From: an uncultured Burkholderiales bacterium
Lineage (GTDB): Bacteria > Pseudomonadota > Gammaproteobacteria > Burkholderiales > Burkholderiaceae_C
Assembly (NCBI GenBank): GCA_902825995.1
Contig: CADEDE010000024.1
Location: 1-36,118 of the forward strand
Length of the DNA stretch: 36,118 nucleotides
Direction: 5' to 3'
A program made the translations under genes and the position numbers. Positions 8,159-15,672 of the stretch are shown here, in pieces. The notes beneath the pieces are model-generated. The model ran no database searches and had not been told where the DNA came from. It worked only from the letters and a program-made list of their open reading frames with translations. Each line of letters starts with the position of its first letter. Position 1 is the first letter of the stretch.

Positions 8159-9190
8159 ATGGACCAGTTGCTGATCAATGTGCTGAACGGCGTCAGCGCC
8201 GGGCTGCTGCTGTTCATGCTCAGCTCGGGCCTGACGCTGATCTTCAGCATGATGGGCGTGCTGAACTTCGCGCACGCCAGCTTCTACATGCTCGGCGCCT
8301 ACTTCGGTTACGCGCTGACCTCCTTGTTCGGCTTCTGGGTGGCGCTGTTCCTGGCGCCGCTCGCGGTCGGCCTGCTTGGCGCGGGCTTCGAGCGCACCGC
8401 GCTGCGCCGCATGCACAAGTTCGGCCATGTGCCCGAGCTGCTGATCACCTTCGGCCTTTCGTACGTGATCCTCGAACTGGTGAAGCTGGTCTGGGGCCTG
8501 TCGTCGCTGCCGGTGTCGCCGCCGCCGCCTTTGCAGGGCGCCGCGTTCACGATCATCCAGTCGGTCGATGACGGGCTCGGCCTGGCCTGGGGCACGGCGC
8601 CGGCCGCGCGCTGCGCGAGCACCGCGGCAGCGGTGGTGCATTGTTCCACCTTCCCGGCGACGCGGATGTTCATGATGGCGGTGGCCCTGGTGATGCTCGT
8701 CGCGCTGTGGCTGCTGCTCACGCGCACCCGCATCGGCCTGGTGATCCAGGCCGCGCTGGAACATCCGGAGATGGTCGAGGCGCTGGGCCACAATGTGCCG
8801 CGCGTCTTCATGCTCGTCTTCGGCAGCGGCTGTGCGCTGGCGGCGCTGGCGGGGGTGGTCGGCGGCATGACCTTCGTCACCGAGCCGTCGATGGCCGCGA
8901 TCGTCGGCTCGATCATCTTCGTCGTCGTCGTCGTCGGCGGCATGGGTTCGCTGGCCGGGGCCTTCGTCGGCTCGCTGCTCATCGGCCTCATGCAAACGCT
9001 GCCGCTGACTGTCGATAAATCGCTGCTGCATGCCGCGGCGGCGATCGGCTGGCGCATCGTGCCCGGCGATATCGCCTACCCGCTGGCCAAGGTCACGCTG
9101 GCGCAGGCGGCGCCGATCCTGCCCTATCTGCTGCTGGTGCTGATCCTGATCCTGCGGCCCAAGGGCCTGCTGGGCACGCGGGAAGATTGA
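8159..9190 (+). CDS. livH: ABC importer permease, LivH type
   Basis: Encodes 343 residues with about eight membrane helices. The start (QLLINVLNGVSAGLLLFMLS) and the FSMMGVLNFAHASFYMLGAY block are typical of LivH, and the cytoplasmic coupling motif region LGHNVPRVFMLVFGSGCALA is present near residue 210. It is longer than the usual 290-310 residues because of an extra loop around residues 120-165 (QSVDDGLGLAWGTAPAARC...VVHC) that carries two cysteines and precedes a helix. GAGG lies 8 nt before the ATG. The stop TGA shares its A with the ATG of the next permease, so the two are translationally coupled. Confidence 0.93.
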   Translation: MDQLLINVLNGVSAGLLLFMLSSGLTLIFSMMGVLNFAHASFYMLGAYFGYALTSLFGFWVALFLAPLAVGLLGAGFERTALRRMHKFGHVPELLITFGLSYVILELVKLVWGLSSLPVSPPPPLQGAAFTIIQSVDDGLGLAWGTAPAARCASTAAAVVHCSTFPATRMFMMAVALVMLVALWLLLTRTRIGLVIQAALEHPEMVEALGHNVPRVFMLVFGSGCALAALAGVVGGMTFVTEPSMAAIVGSIIFVVVVVGGMGSLAGAFVGSLLIGLMQTLPLTVDKSLLHAAAAIGWRIVPGDIAYPLAKVTLAQAAPILPYLLLVLILILRPKGLLGTRED

Positions 9191-10485
9191 TGGGCACGCT
9201 GGCGATTCGCTTTCGATCGCCCCAGCGCGGGCGTTGGCTCGTCTGGGGCTCGTTCGCGCTGCTGCTGCTACTGGCGCCGCGCGTGTGGACCACCAGCTTC
9301 GCGCACACGATGCTCTCGCAGATGGGCATCGCGATCATCGTCTGCCTGTCCTACAACGTGCTGCTCGGGCAGGGCGGCATGCTCAGCTTCGGCCACGCGG
9401 TCTATAGCGGCCTGGGCTCCTTCCTGGCGATCCATACCCTGAACCTGGTCAGCGCCGGCAAGTTGGCGCTGCCGGTCAGCCTGGTGCCGCTGGCCGGCGG
9501 CCTGGGCGGCCTGCTGTTCGCCGCCGTGCTCGGCTTCGTCAGCACCAAGAAGGCCGGGACCACGTTCGCGATGATCACGCTGGGCATCGGCGAGCTGGTC
9601 TGGTCGATGTCGCTGATGCTGCCCGAATTTTTCGGTGGCGAGGGCGGCATCACCGGCAACCGCGTCGCCGGCACGCCGGTGCTCGGCATCAGCTTCGGCC
9701 CGCAGCTGCAGCTCTACTACCTGATCGCGATCTACTGCTTCGTCTCGACCGCGGCGCTGTTCGCGCTCACGCGCACGCCGCTGGGCCGCATGCTCAATGC
9801 CGTGCGCGACAACCCAGAGCGCGTCGAGTTCATCGGCTACAGCACGCAGCAGGTACGCTTTCTGGCCTTCATGGTGGCGGGCTTCTTCGCCGGCATCGGC
9901 GGCGGCCTGGCGGCATTGAACTTCGAGATCGTCACCGCCGAAGTCGTCAGCGCGGCGCGCTCGGGCGCCTACCTGCTGTTCGTCTTCCTCGGCGGCGCGA
10001 CCTTCTTCTTCGGCCCGATCATCGGCGCCGTCTTGATGGTGATCGCCCTGGTGCTGCTGTCGGAGATCACGCAGGCCTGGCTGCTCTACCTCGGCCTGGT
10101 CTTCCTGTTCATGATCATGTATGCGCCGGGCGGCATTTCGAGCCTGATCATGATGAACCTGCGCCTGGCCGCGTTCGGCAAGCTGGGCGGCCTGTGGACG
10201 GCCTACCTGGCGCTGGCCGGCACCGCATTCGCGATCCTGGCCGGCGCCGGCGCGATGATCGAAATGGTCTATCACCTGCAGATCAATGCCGCGCTCGGTT
10301 CCGAATTGAAATTCATGGGCACCACGCTCGACGCCAAGCGCATGGACAGCTGGTTCGGGGCCGTGCTGGTGCTGGCCACGGGCAGCGCGCTGTTCGAGCT
10401 GACGCGGCGTGAGTTCGTGCGCCAATGGGGCCGGGTCCAGGAAGAGATCGAAAGGGAAATCAAGCAGCGCGAGGCGGCCCCGTGA
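9190..10485 (+). CDS. livM: ABC importer permease, LivM type, with C-terminal extension
   Basis: Encodes 431 residues. The core has the LivM opening (YNVLLGQGGMLSFGHAVYSG), the FAMITLGIGELVWSMSLM helix, the GNRVAGTPVLG loop, the coupling motif region VRDNPERVEFIGYSTQQVRF and the usual core end IMYAPGGISSLIM. Unlike textbook LivM (about 320-340 residues) it continues for about 110 residues with two more likely membrane helices (YLALAGTAFAILAGAGAMIE and GAVLVLATGSALFEL) and a charged tail (RVQEEIEREIKQRE). The ATG at 9190 overlaps the livH stop by one base; an in-frame TTG at 9187 is less likely. Its stop overlaps the GTG of livG (GTGA). Confidence 0.92.
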   Translation: MGTLAIRFRSPQRGRWLVWGSFALLLLLAPRVWTTSFAHTMLSQMGIAIIVCLSYNVLLGQGGMLSFGHAVYSGLGSFLAIHTLNLVSAGKLALPVSLVPLAGGLGGLLFAAVLGFVSTKKAGTTFAMITLGIGELVWSMSLMLPEFFGGEGGITGNRVAGTPVLGISFGPQLQLYYLIAIYCFVSTAALFALTRTPLGRMLNAVRDNPERVEFIGYSTQQVRFLAFMVAGFFAGIGGGLAALNFEIVTAEVVSAARSGAYLLFVFLGGATFFFGPIIGAVLMVIALVLLSEITQAWLLYLGLVFLFMIMYAPGGISSLIMMNLRLAAFGKLGGLWTAYLALAGTAFAILAGAGAMIEMVYHLQINAALGSELKFMGTTLDAKRMDSWFGAVLVLATGSALFELTRREFVRQWGRVQEEIEREIKQREAAP

Positions 10486-11261
10486 CAACGCCGGCCCTCG
10501 AACTGCGCGAGGTGCGCAAAAATTTTGGCAAGACCGAAATCATCCGCGGCGCTACGCTGGCGGTGCAGGCCGGCGAGCGGGTGGCCATCATCGGCCCCAA
10601 CGGCGCGGGCAAGAGCACCCTGTTCAACCTGATCAGCGGGCGCTTTGGCTGCACCGCGGGCGATATCCTGCTCAACGGCAAGAAGATCGACGGCCTGCCG
10701 CCCTTCGAGATTAACCGCCTGGGCCTGGCGCGCAGCTTCCAGGTCAGCAACCTGTTCGTTCGCTTGTCGGTATTCGAGAATATCCGCTGTGCGGTGCTCT
10801 GGCACCTGGGTTACAAATATGCCTTCTGGCGCTTCCTCGCCGACCTGAAGGATGCGAACCAGCGCACCGAGGAAGTCCTGGCGATGCTCGAGCTCGACAG
10901 GCGCCGCGATGTGCTGGCGATGAACCTCACCTATGCCGAACAGCGCGCGCTGGAGATTGGCATCACCATCGCCGGTGGCTCGCCGGTGATCCTTCTCGAC
11001 GAGCCCACCGCCGGCATGAGCAAGAGCGAAACCGGCCGCTTCGTCAACCTGATCCGCGAAGTCACCGCCGGCAAGACCCTGCTGACCGTCGAGCACGATA
11101 TGGGCGTGGTCTTCGGCCTGGCCGACAAGATCGCCGTGCTGGTCTATGGCCAGGTGATCGCCTTCGATACGCCGGCTGCGGTGCGCGCCAATCCGCGCGT
11201 GCAGGAGGCCTACCTCGGCTCGGTGCTGGCCGATGCGCAGGCCGCCGAAGCCGGCCACTGA
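10482..11261 (+). CDS. livG: ABC importer ATPase, LivG type, with degenerate signature motif
   Basis: Encodes 259 residues and starts at the GTG that overlaps the livM stop; an upstream ATG in the same frame lies inside livM and adds a low-complexity leader. Walker A is standard (GPNGAGKST, residues 38-46), Walker B is standard with a catalytic Glu (VILLDEPTAGM), and the switch His is present (TVEHDMGVV). The ABC signature, normally LSYGQQ or LSGGQ in this family, reads LTYAEQRALEI. The LivG-specific tail AYLGS is present. It is the middle of a five-gene operon with its partner ATPase 10 bp downstream. Confidence 0.94.
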   Translation: MTTPALELREVRKNFGKTEIIRGATLAVQAGERVAIIGPNGAGKSTLFNLISGRFGCTAGDILLNGKKIDGLPPFEINRLGLARSFQVSNLFVRLSVFENIRCAVLWHLGYKYAFWRFLADLKDANQRTEEVLAMLELDRRRDVLAMNLTYAEQRALEIGITIAGGSPVILLDEPTAGMSKSETGRFVNLIREVTAGKTLLTVEHDMGVVFGLADKIAVLVYGQVIAFDTPAAVRANPRVQEAYLGSVLADAQAAEAGH

Positions 11262-11271
11262 GCGCCCCGCG

Positions 11272-11967
11272 ATGCTCGAGCTCGACAAGCTCCACGCCTT
11301 CTACGGCAAGAGCCATGTGCTGCACGGCGTGAACTTCGAGGTCTGCGAAGGCGAGATCGTGGCCCTGCTCGGGCGCAACGGCTCGGGCCGCTCAACGACC
11401 GTCAAGGCCATCATGGGCCTGGTCGACGGCATGGGCAGCATCGCCTGGCGCGGCCAGGAAATCCTCGGCCGCAAGGCTTTCGAGATCGCCCGCGCCGGCA
11501 TCGGCTATGTGCCCGAGAACCGCGATATCTTTCCCAAGCTCACGGTGCACCAGAACCTGATGCTCGGGCAGAAGAGCGCGAAGCAATCTGGCCGCTGGAC
11601 TTTCGACGATATGTACCAGACCTTCCCGCGCCTCGAGGAGCGCCAGCACACCGAGGCCGGCGTGCTTTCGGGCGGCGAGCAGCAGATGCTCACGCTGTGC
11701 CGGACCCTGATGGGCGACCCGGCGCTGATCATGATCGACGAGCCGACCGAGGGCCTGGCGCCGAAGACCCTCGAACTGGTGGCTGAGTTCCTGCGCGAAC
11801 TCAGGCGCCGCGGCATCTCGGTGCTGCTGGTCGAGCAGAAGCTGACCATCGCGCTCGAAGTGGCCGATCGCTGTCTGGTGATGGGCCACGGCCAAATCGT
11901 CTTCGAGGGCACGCCGGCCGAGCTGCGCGTCCATGCCGCGGTTCGCAAGGAGTGGCTGGAGGTTTGA
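11272..11967 (+). CDS. livF: ABC importer ATPase, LivF type, with Arg in place of the Walker A Lys
   Basis: Encodes 231 residues. The start MLELDKLHAFYGKSHVLHGV and the LSGGEQQMLTLCRTLMGDP signature, Walker B (LIMIDEPTEGLAP) and switch region (LLVEQKLTIALEVADR) are those of LivF. The Walker A motif reads GRNGSGRST: the invariant Lys is Arg40 (codon CGC). An upstream in-frame ATG at 11233 lies within livG and adds a non-family leader, so the ATG at 11272 is used. There is no clear ribosome site; coupling to livG is likely. It ends the operon and converges on dnaG 47 bp away with no terminator hairpin seen. Confidence 0.94.
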   Translation: MLELDKLHAFYGKSHVLHGVNFEVCEGEIVALLGRNGSGRSTTVKAIMGLVDGMGSIAWRGQEILGRKAFEIARAGIGYVPENRDIFPKLTVHQNLMLGQKSAKQSGRWTFDDMYQTFPRLEERQHTEAGVLSGGEQQMLTLCRTLMGDPALIMIDEPTEGLAPKTLELVAEFLRELRRRGISVLLVEQKLTIALEVADRCLVMGHGQIVFEGTPAELRVHAAVRKEWLEV

Positions 11968-12014
11968 GGCTGTGGTTCCGGATGTCGGCCCACGAACCAA
12001 TATCGATTGGAATG

Positions 12015-13841
12015 TCACTGCACAGGGCCAGCGCCTGGCCCGAGCCGCTGTTTCAAAAGCCGCATGCGCTCGAACAGGCGCTGAAAGGTTTCGCGCGCGG
12101 CTGCATCGGTGGCCACCGCCTCGGCCAGCGCGCGCTGTTGCGCACCCAGGGACTCGAGCAGGCGGCCGTCGAGCAGGCGGCGCAGATCGGCGAAATCGGC
12201 CTCGCTGTCGTCGCCTTCATCGGCCCATTGCGCCACCACAGTTTGCAACTGCTCATGCCCGCCGAGCGCCGCGCGCAGGGCCGCCCAGGGCCGCGCGCCA
12301 TGTTCCATCAGGTCGCTTTCGAGCCAGGCAATCACGGCGCCATGCGGCGCAGGCAGGGCATGCAAGAGCTCGTGGTCCTCGGCGGTCAGCCGATCCCACC
12401 AGGCGGCTTGTATCAACAAAAGTTGAACGATGCGGTCTTCTGGACGGCGTGGCGCGCGCCGTGTCGCGGCATAAGCTCTGTTGGGGGCCGGCCCGCGCCC
12501 GGGATGCTGCCGGTACGGCGCACCCGGCGGCGCAGCCGGAGCCGCCGTCCACTGGCCTTGCAGATCCCCCTCGGGCAGGCCGGCCAGGCGCGTCAGCTCG
12601 GTCAGCATCTGGCGCTTCAGCGCACCCTCGGGCAGCGCACTCCACAGCGGGCGGGCCTGGGTGATAAACCGGGCCCGGCCCTCGGGCGTACCGAGGTCGC
12701 AACCGGCGCGCGCCACGGCGACCATTTGGCGCGACAGCGGCACGGCCTGGGCGACAAAGCGTTCGAAGGCATGGGCACCTTCGGTGCGCACGAACGAGTC
12801 CGGGTCATGCTCGGATGGCAAAAACAGAAAGCGCACCGTGCGCAGCTCGCTGGCATGCGGCAAGGCGGCTTCGAGCGCGCGCCCGGCGGCGCGCTGGCCG
12901 GCGGCGTCGCCGTCGAAGCTGAAGACCACCGAATCGGTGAATCGAAACAGCTTGCGCACATGCTCGTCGCTGCACGCCGTGCCGAGTGTGGCCACGGCGT
13001 TGTCGAAGCCCGATTGCGCCAGCGCGACGACGTCCATATAGCCCTCGACCACCAGGGCATAGCCGCGCGATCGCATGCCCACGCGCGACTCGAACAAGCC
13101 GTACAGTTCGCGGCCCTTGACGAACAGCGGCGTTTCGGGCGAATTGAGGTATTTCGGCTCGCCGCGGTCGAGCACGCGGCCACCGAAGCCGATGGTCTGG
13201 CCCTGCACCGAGCGGATCGGGAACATGATGCGGTCGCGAAAGCGGTCGTAGCGCTTCTGGTCGGCGCCGTCTTCGCCCTGCACGACGACCAGGCCCGACT
13301 CGACCAGCAGCGGGTCGTCGTAATGGGCAAAGGCGCTGGCCAGCGATCGCCAGCCGTCGGGCGCATAGCCGACGCCGAAGCGCGCCGCGATCTCGCCGCT
13401 CAGGCCGCGGCCCTTCAGATAATCGATCGCACGTGGATCGGCCTTGAGATGTCTGCGGTAGTGGTCGGCGGCGCGCGCCAGCACATCGGCAAGCGTTGCC
13501 TGGCGCGCCTTGGCGTTGGCGGTCTGTTGGCGCTCGTCATCGCTGCGCTTGTCGCTGGGTACCGTGAGGCCGACTTGCTGCGCCAGGTCGGCCACTGCGT
13601 CTGGAAAGCTCGCGCCCGTGTGCTGCATGAGAAAGCCGATGGCGTTGCCATGCGCGCCGCAGCCGAAGCAGTGGTAGGTCTGGCGCGTCGGGCTGACGCA
13701 GAAGCTTGGCGATTTCTCGCCATGAAACGGGCACAGACCCATCAAATTGGCGCCGCCCTTCTTCAACGGCACGTGGCGGCCGACGACTTCGGCAATATCG
13801 ACGCGCGACAGCAGTTCGGCGACAAACCCGGGTGGAATCAT
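12015..13841 (-). CDS. dnaG: DNA primase DnaG
   Basis: Encodes 608 residues. DnaG makes RNA primers at the replication fork and binds DnaB helicase through its C-terminus. Seen: the CHC2 zinc ribbon with Cys37, His40, Cys58 and Cys61 (CPFHGEKSPSF...YHCFGCG), the RNA-polymerase basic core (RDRIMFPIRSVQGQTIGFGG, YLNSPETPLFVKG), and the TOPRIM domain with Glu266 (VVEGYMDVVAL) and the DGD at 310-312. A proline/alanine-rich linker (about 430-470) leads to a helical helicase-binding tail. It lies 49 bp after an hns gene and converges on livF, so neither rpsU nor rpoD, its usual operon partners, is next to it. TAGACT lies 6 nt before the ATG. Confidence 0.95.
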   Translation of the reverse strand: MIPPGFVAELLSRVDIAEVVGRHVPLKKGGANLMGLCPFHGEKSPSFCVSPTRQTYHCFGCGAHGNAIGFLMQHTGASFPDAVADLAQQVGLTVPSDKRSDDERQQTANAKARQATLADVLARAADHYRRHLKADPRAIDYLKGRGLSGEIAARFGVGYAPDGWRSLASAFAHYDDPLLVESGLVVVQGEDGADQKRYDRFRDRIMFPIRSVQGQTIGFGGRVLDRGEPKYLNSPETPLFVKGRELYGLFESRVGMRSRGYALVVEGYMDVVALAQSGFDNAVATLGTACSDEHVRKLFRFTDSVVFSFDGDAAGQRAAGRALEAALPHASELRTVRFLFLPSEHDPDSFVRTEGAHAFERFVAQAVPLSRQMVAVARAGCDLGTPEGRARFITQARPLWSALPEGALKRQMLTELTRLAGLPEGDLQGQWTAAPAAPPGAPYRQHPGRGPAPNRAYAATRRAPRRPEDRIVQLLLIQAAWWDRLTAEDHELLHALPAPHGAVIAWLESDLMEHGARPWAALRAALGGHEQLQTVVAQWADEGDDSEADFADLRRLLDGRLLESLGAQQRALAEAVATDAAARETFQRLFERMRLLKQRLGPGAGPVQ

Positions 13842-13853
13842 CGGCCGAGTCTA
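13842..13853 (-). promoter_or_regulatory. Putative dnaG promoter -10 abutting the start codon
   Basis: On the minus strand TAGACT (13853-13848) is followed by CGGCCG and the ATG of dnaG. A start of transcription at the usual distance would fall on the A of the ATG, giving a leaderless message. No Shine-Dalgarno and no convincing -35 were seen. Confidence 0.4.
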
Positions 13854-13890
13854 GCGAACGCGCGTTGGCGCATTCGCGGCACGCGCGGAT

Positions 13891-14190
13891 TCAGACCGCG
13901 AAGTCGCCGAGCTTCTTACCCGTGGCCAGTGCCGCCTTGAGCCAGCGCGGTTGCAGGCCGCGGCCGCTCCAGGATTCACCGCTGGCCTTGTTGCGATATT
14001 TGGCGGCGACCTTGGCGCCGGCCCGGGTCTTCTTGGCCACGCGCGCGCTCAGGTCGGCGACGTTGATGCCGTATTCGCTCATCAGGGTCTTGATTTGCGC
14101 GAGGGCCTTTTGCCGCTCTTCGCGCTGGGTTTTTTCAATCTGTTGGTCGAGAGCATTTCTCTGGGCCAATAGGTCGGTCAAATTCGCCAT
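13891..14190 (-). CDS. H-NS family nucleoid protein
   Basis: Encodes 99 residues. The N-terminal half is a coiled coil for oligomerisation (LLAQRNALDQQIEKTQREER). The C-terminal half is the DNA-binding domain, with the AKYRNKASGESWSGRG core matching the H-NS consensus YR(D/N)..(T/S)G..WSGRG, followed by QPRWLKAAL. A basic KKTRAGAK linker joins them, as in BpH3/Bv3F-type proteins of Burkholderiales. Such proteins coat A+T-rich, often foreign DNA and silence it. An AGAGGA ribosome site precedes the ATG, with TATATT as a candidate -10 further up. It lies between fbpA and dnaG on the same strand. Confidence 0.93.
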   Translation of the reverse strand: MANLTDLLAQRNALDQQIEKTQREERQKALAQIKTLMSEYGINVADLSARVAKKTRAGAKVAAKYRNKASGESWSGRGLQPRWLKAALATGKKLGDFAV

Positions 14191-14264
14191 GCTGATATTC
14201 CTCTGGGTCGAAAGAGTCGCGAATATATCATCGACTGGCCCGGAGGAATAAACCGGCTGCCACG

Positions 14265-15302
14265 CTATTTGTACCCGACGCGGTCCAGCATCTGCTGAAT
14301 CTTGACCTGATTCATACCCACCACGGATATGAGGATCGTTTCACTCTTGAACGAGCCCAGCGCCTGGAGTGCCGGATTGGCGATCCTGACTCCCGGCACG
14401 ACAGGCCACTCGTTGTTGCCATCGGCAAACTGGATTTGGGCCTGGTCGCTGACCAGATATTCCAGAAAGCGCTGCGCCGCGATACGGTTCTTCGCATGGC
14501 GGGCAAGCGCTGCGCCGGCGATATTGACGTGTGTGCCGAAGCTGGCTTGGTTGGGAAATATCACGCCGACTTTTTCAATTGCCGCTTTGTCCTGCGGCTT
14601 TTCAGACCGCATCAGCCGTGCAAGGTAATAGGTATTGGCCAATGCCACGGTACATTCACCGCTGGCAACCGCAAGAATCTGGTCTGTATCGCCGCCTTTC
14701 GGCGTGCGTGCCATATTGTCCACCAAGCCCTTGAGCCAGGTTTCGGTGGCCTGCGGGCCAAGGTGCTCCTGCATCGCGCCGAACAGGGACAGGTTGTAGG
14801 GGTGCGAGCCCGAGCGTGTGCACAGCCGCCCCTTGTTCTTCGGCTCCCCGAGTTTCTCGTAGGTATCGACGTCTTCGCGTTTGACGCTGGCCTTATTGAA
14901 TACCACCACGCGGGCCCGGGTCGAAAGCCCAAACCATGATGAGCCCTGGCCGCTGTCTTTGCCGCGCAGATGGGCGGGAATGCGGGCTTCGAGCATTTTG
15001 CTCTGCACAGGTTGGAGCAGTCCACCGACTTCGGCGCGCCAAAGGCGTGCGGCATCGACCAGCAGGATCACGTCGGCCGGGCTGGCGCTGCCTTCGGTGT
15101 TGAGCCTGGCGAGGATGCCGGCGTCGTCGGCATCGACGCGGTTGATCTTGATACCGGTGGCCTTGGTGAAGTTGTCGTACAGCGCCTCGTCGGTTTGGTA
15201 ATGGCGCGCCGAATAGACGTTCAGTGTGGGCTGCTGGGCCACGGCAGCGCCGGTCACGGTGACGCTGACGGCCATGACCGCCAGGATATGTGCGAATGAC
15301 AT
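14265..15302 (-). CDS. fbpA: Periplasmic Fe(3+)-binding protein of an ABC importer (FbpA/FutA type)
   Basis: Encodes 345 residues. The signal peptide MSFAHILAVMAVSVTVTGAA ends at AVA before QQPTLNVYSARHYQTDEALY, the standard opening of ferric-iron-binding proteins. Further family blocks are GILARLNTEG.SPADV, the SSWFGLSTRARVVVFNK segment, RLCTRSGSHPYNLSL, and the adjacent tyrosines of ANTYYLARL that serve as iron ligands in the family. The protein binds free Fe(III) in the periplasm for an FbpB/FbpC importer; no permease or ATPase gene is adjacent. The ATG at 15302 is preferred to a TTG at 15308. A Fur-type palindrome lies 47 bp upstream, so iron repression is likely. Confidence 0.92.
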   Translation of the reverse strand: MSFAHILAVMAVSVTVTGAAVAQQPTLNVYSARHYQTDEALYDNFTKATGIKINRVDADDAGILARLNTEGSASPADVILLVDAARLWRAEVGGLLQPVQSKMLEARIPAHLRGKDSGQGSSWFGLSTRARVVVFNKASVKREDVDTYEKLGEPKNKGRLCTRSGSHPYNLSLFGAMQEHLGPQATETWLKGLVDNMARTPKGGDTDQILAVASGECTVALANTYYLARLMRSEKPQDKAAIEKVGVIFPNQASFGTHVNIAGAALARHAKNRIAAQRFLEYLVSDQAQIQFADGNNEWPVVPGVRIANPALQALGSFKSETILISVVGMNQVKIQQMLDRVGYK

Positions 15303-15349
15303 GTGCAATCTTCGGAATGAAGCTTCGAGGCCTCGGAGTTTAGCGCACT

Positions 15350-15370
15350 AAACGAGAATGATTCTTGTTT
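15350..15370. promoter_or_regulatory. Fur box upstream of fbpA
   Basis: A 21-bp near-perfect palindrome with a central G: the 10-bp arms match at 9 of 10 positions, and the core GAGAATGATTCT closely follows the Fur consensus hexamers (GATAAT/ATTATC type). It lies 48 to 68 bp upstream of the fbpA ATG, where repressor would cover the promoter. A smaller inverted repeat, GTTTAGCGCACTAAAC (15338-15353), overlaps its edge. Identification is by consensus only. Confidence 0.75.
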
Positions 15371-15381
15371 ATGATCGACGA

Positions 15382-15654
15382 TCAAGTCGTTGGCGGTACG
15401 TAACCTGCCGGCTTGTCGCCGCCGTCGCCGAAGAAGAACTGTTCCATCTGTCGCGCCAGGTACTGGCGCGCACGCGCATCGGCCAGGTTCAGCCGGTTTT
15501 CGTTGACCAGCATCGTCTGGTGCTTCTTCCAAAGCTCGAACGCCTCTTGGCTGACGTTGTCGTAGATGCGCTTGCCGAGTTCGCCGGGGTAGGGCGGATA
15601 GACCATGCCTTCGGCTTGTTTTTTCAGATAAATGCACTGCACTATGCGGGTCAT
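15382..15654 (-). CDS. yggX: YggX, oxidative damage protection / Fe(2+)-trafficking protein
   Basis: Encodes 90 residues, the full family length. YggX limits damage to labile iron-sulfur clusters and is thought to handle cytoplasmic Fe(II). Seen: the conserved Cys7 in [47 protein letters not shown] and the end [15 protein letters not shown]. It begins 18 bp after the argA stop with a GGAG ribosome site, so it is probably co-transcribed with argA. The next gene downstream is fbpA with a Fur box between them, which makes a small iron-related neighbourhood. Confidence 0.96.
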   Translation of the reverse strand: MTRIVQCIYLKKQAEGMVYPPYPGELGKRIYDNVSQEAFELWKKHQTMLVNENRLNLADARARQYLARQMEQFFFGDGGDKPAGYVPPTT

Positions 15655-15672
15655 GACGGACTCCGTTGATCA

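Noticed and set aside
11952-13940. Open plus-strand frame of 662 codons opposite dnaG
   Set aside because: DnaG zinc and TOPRIM motifs prove the minus strand; the other frame has no recognisable domain.
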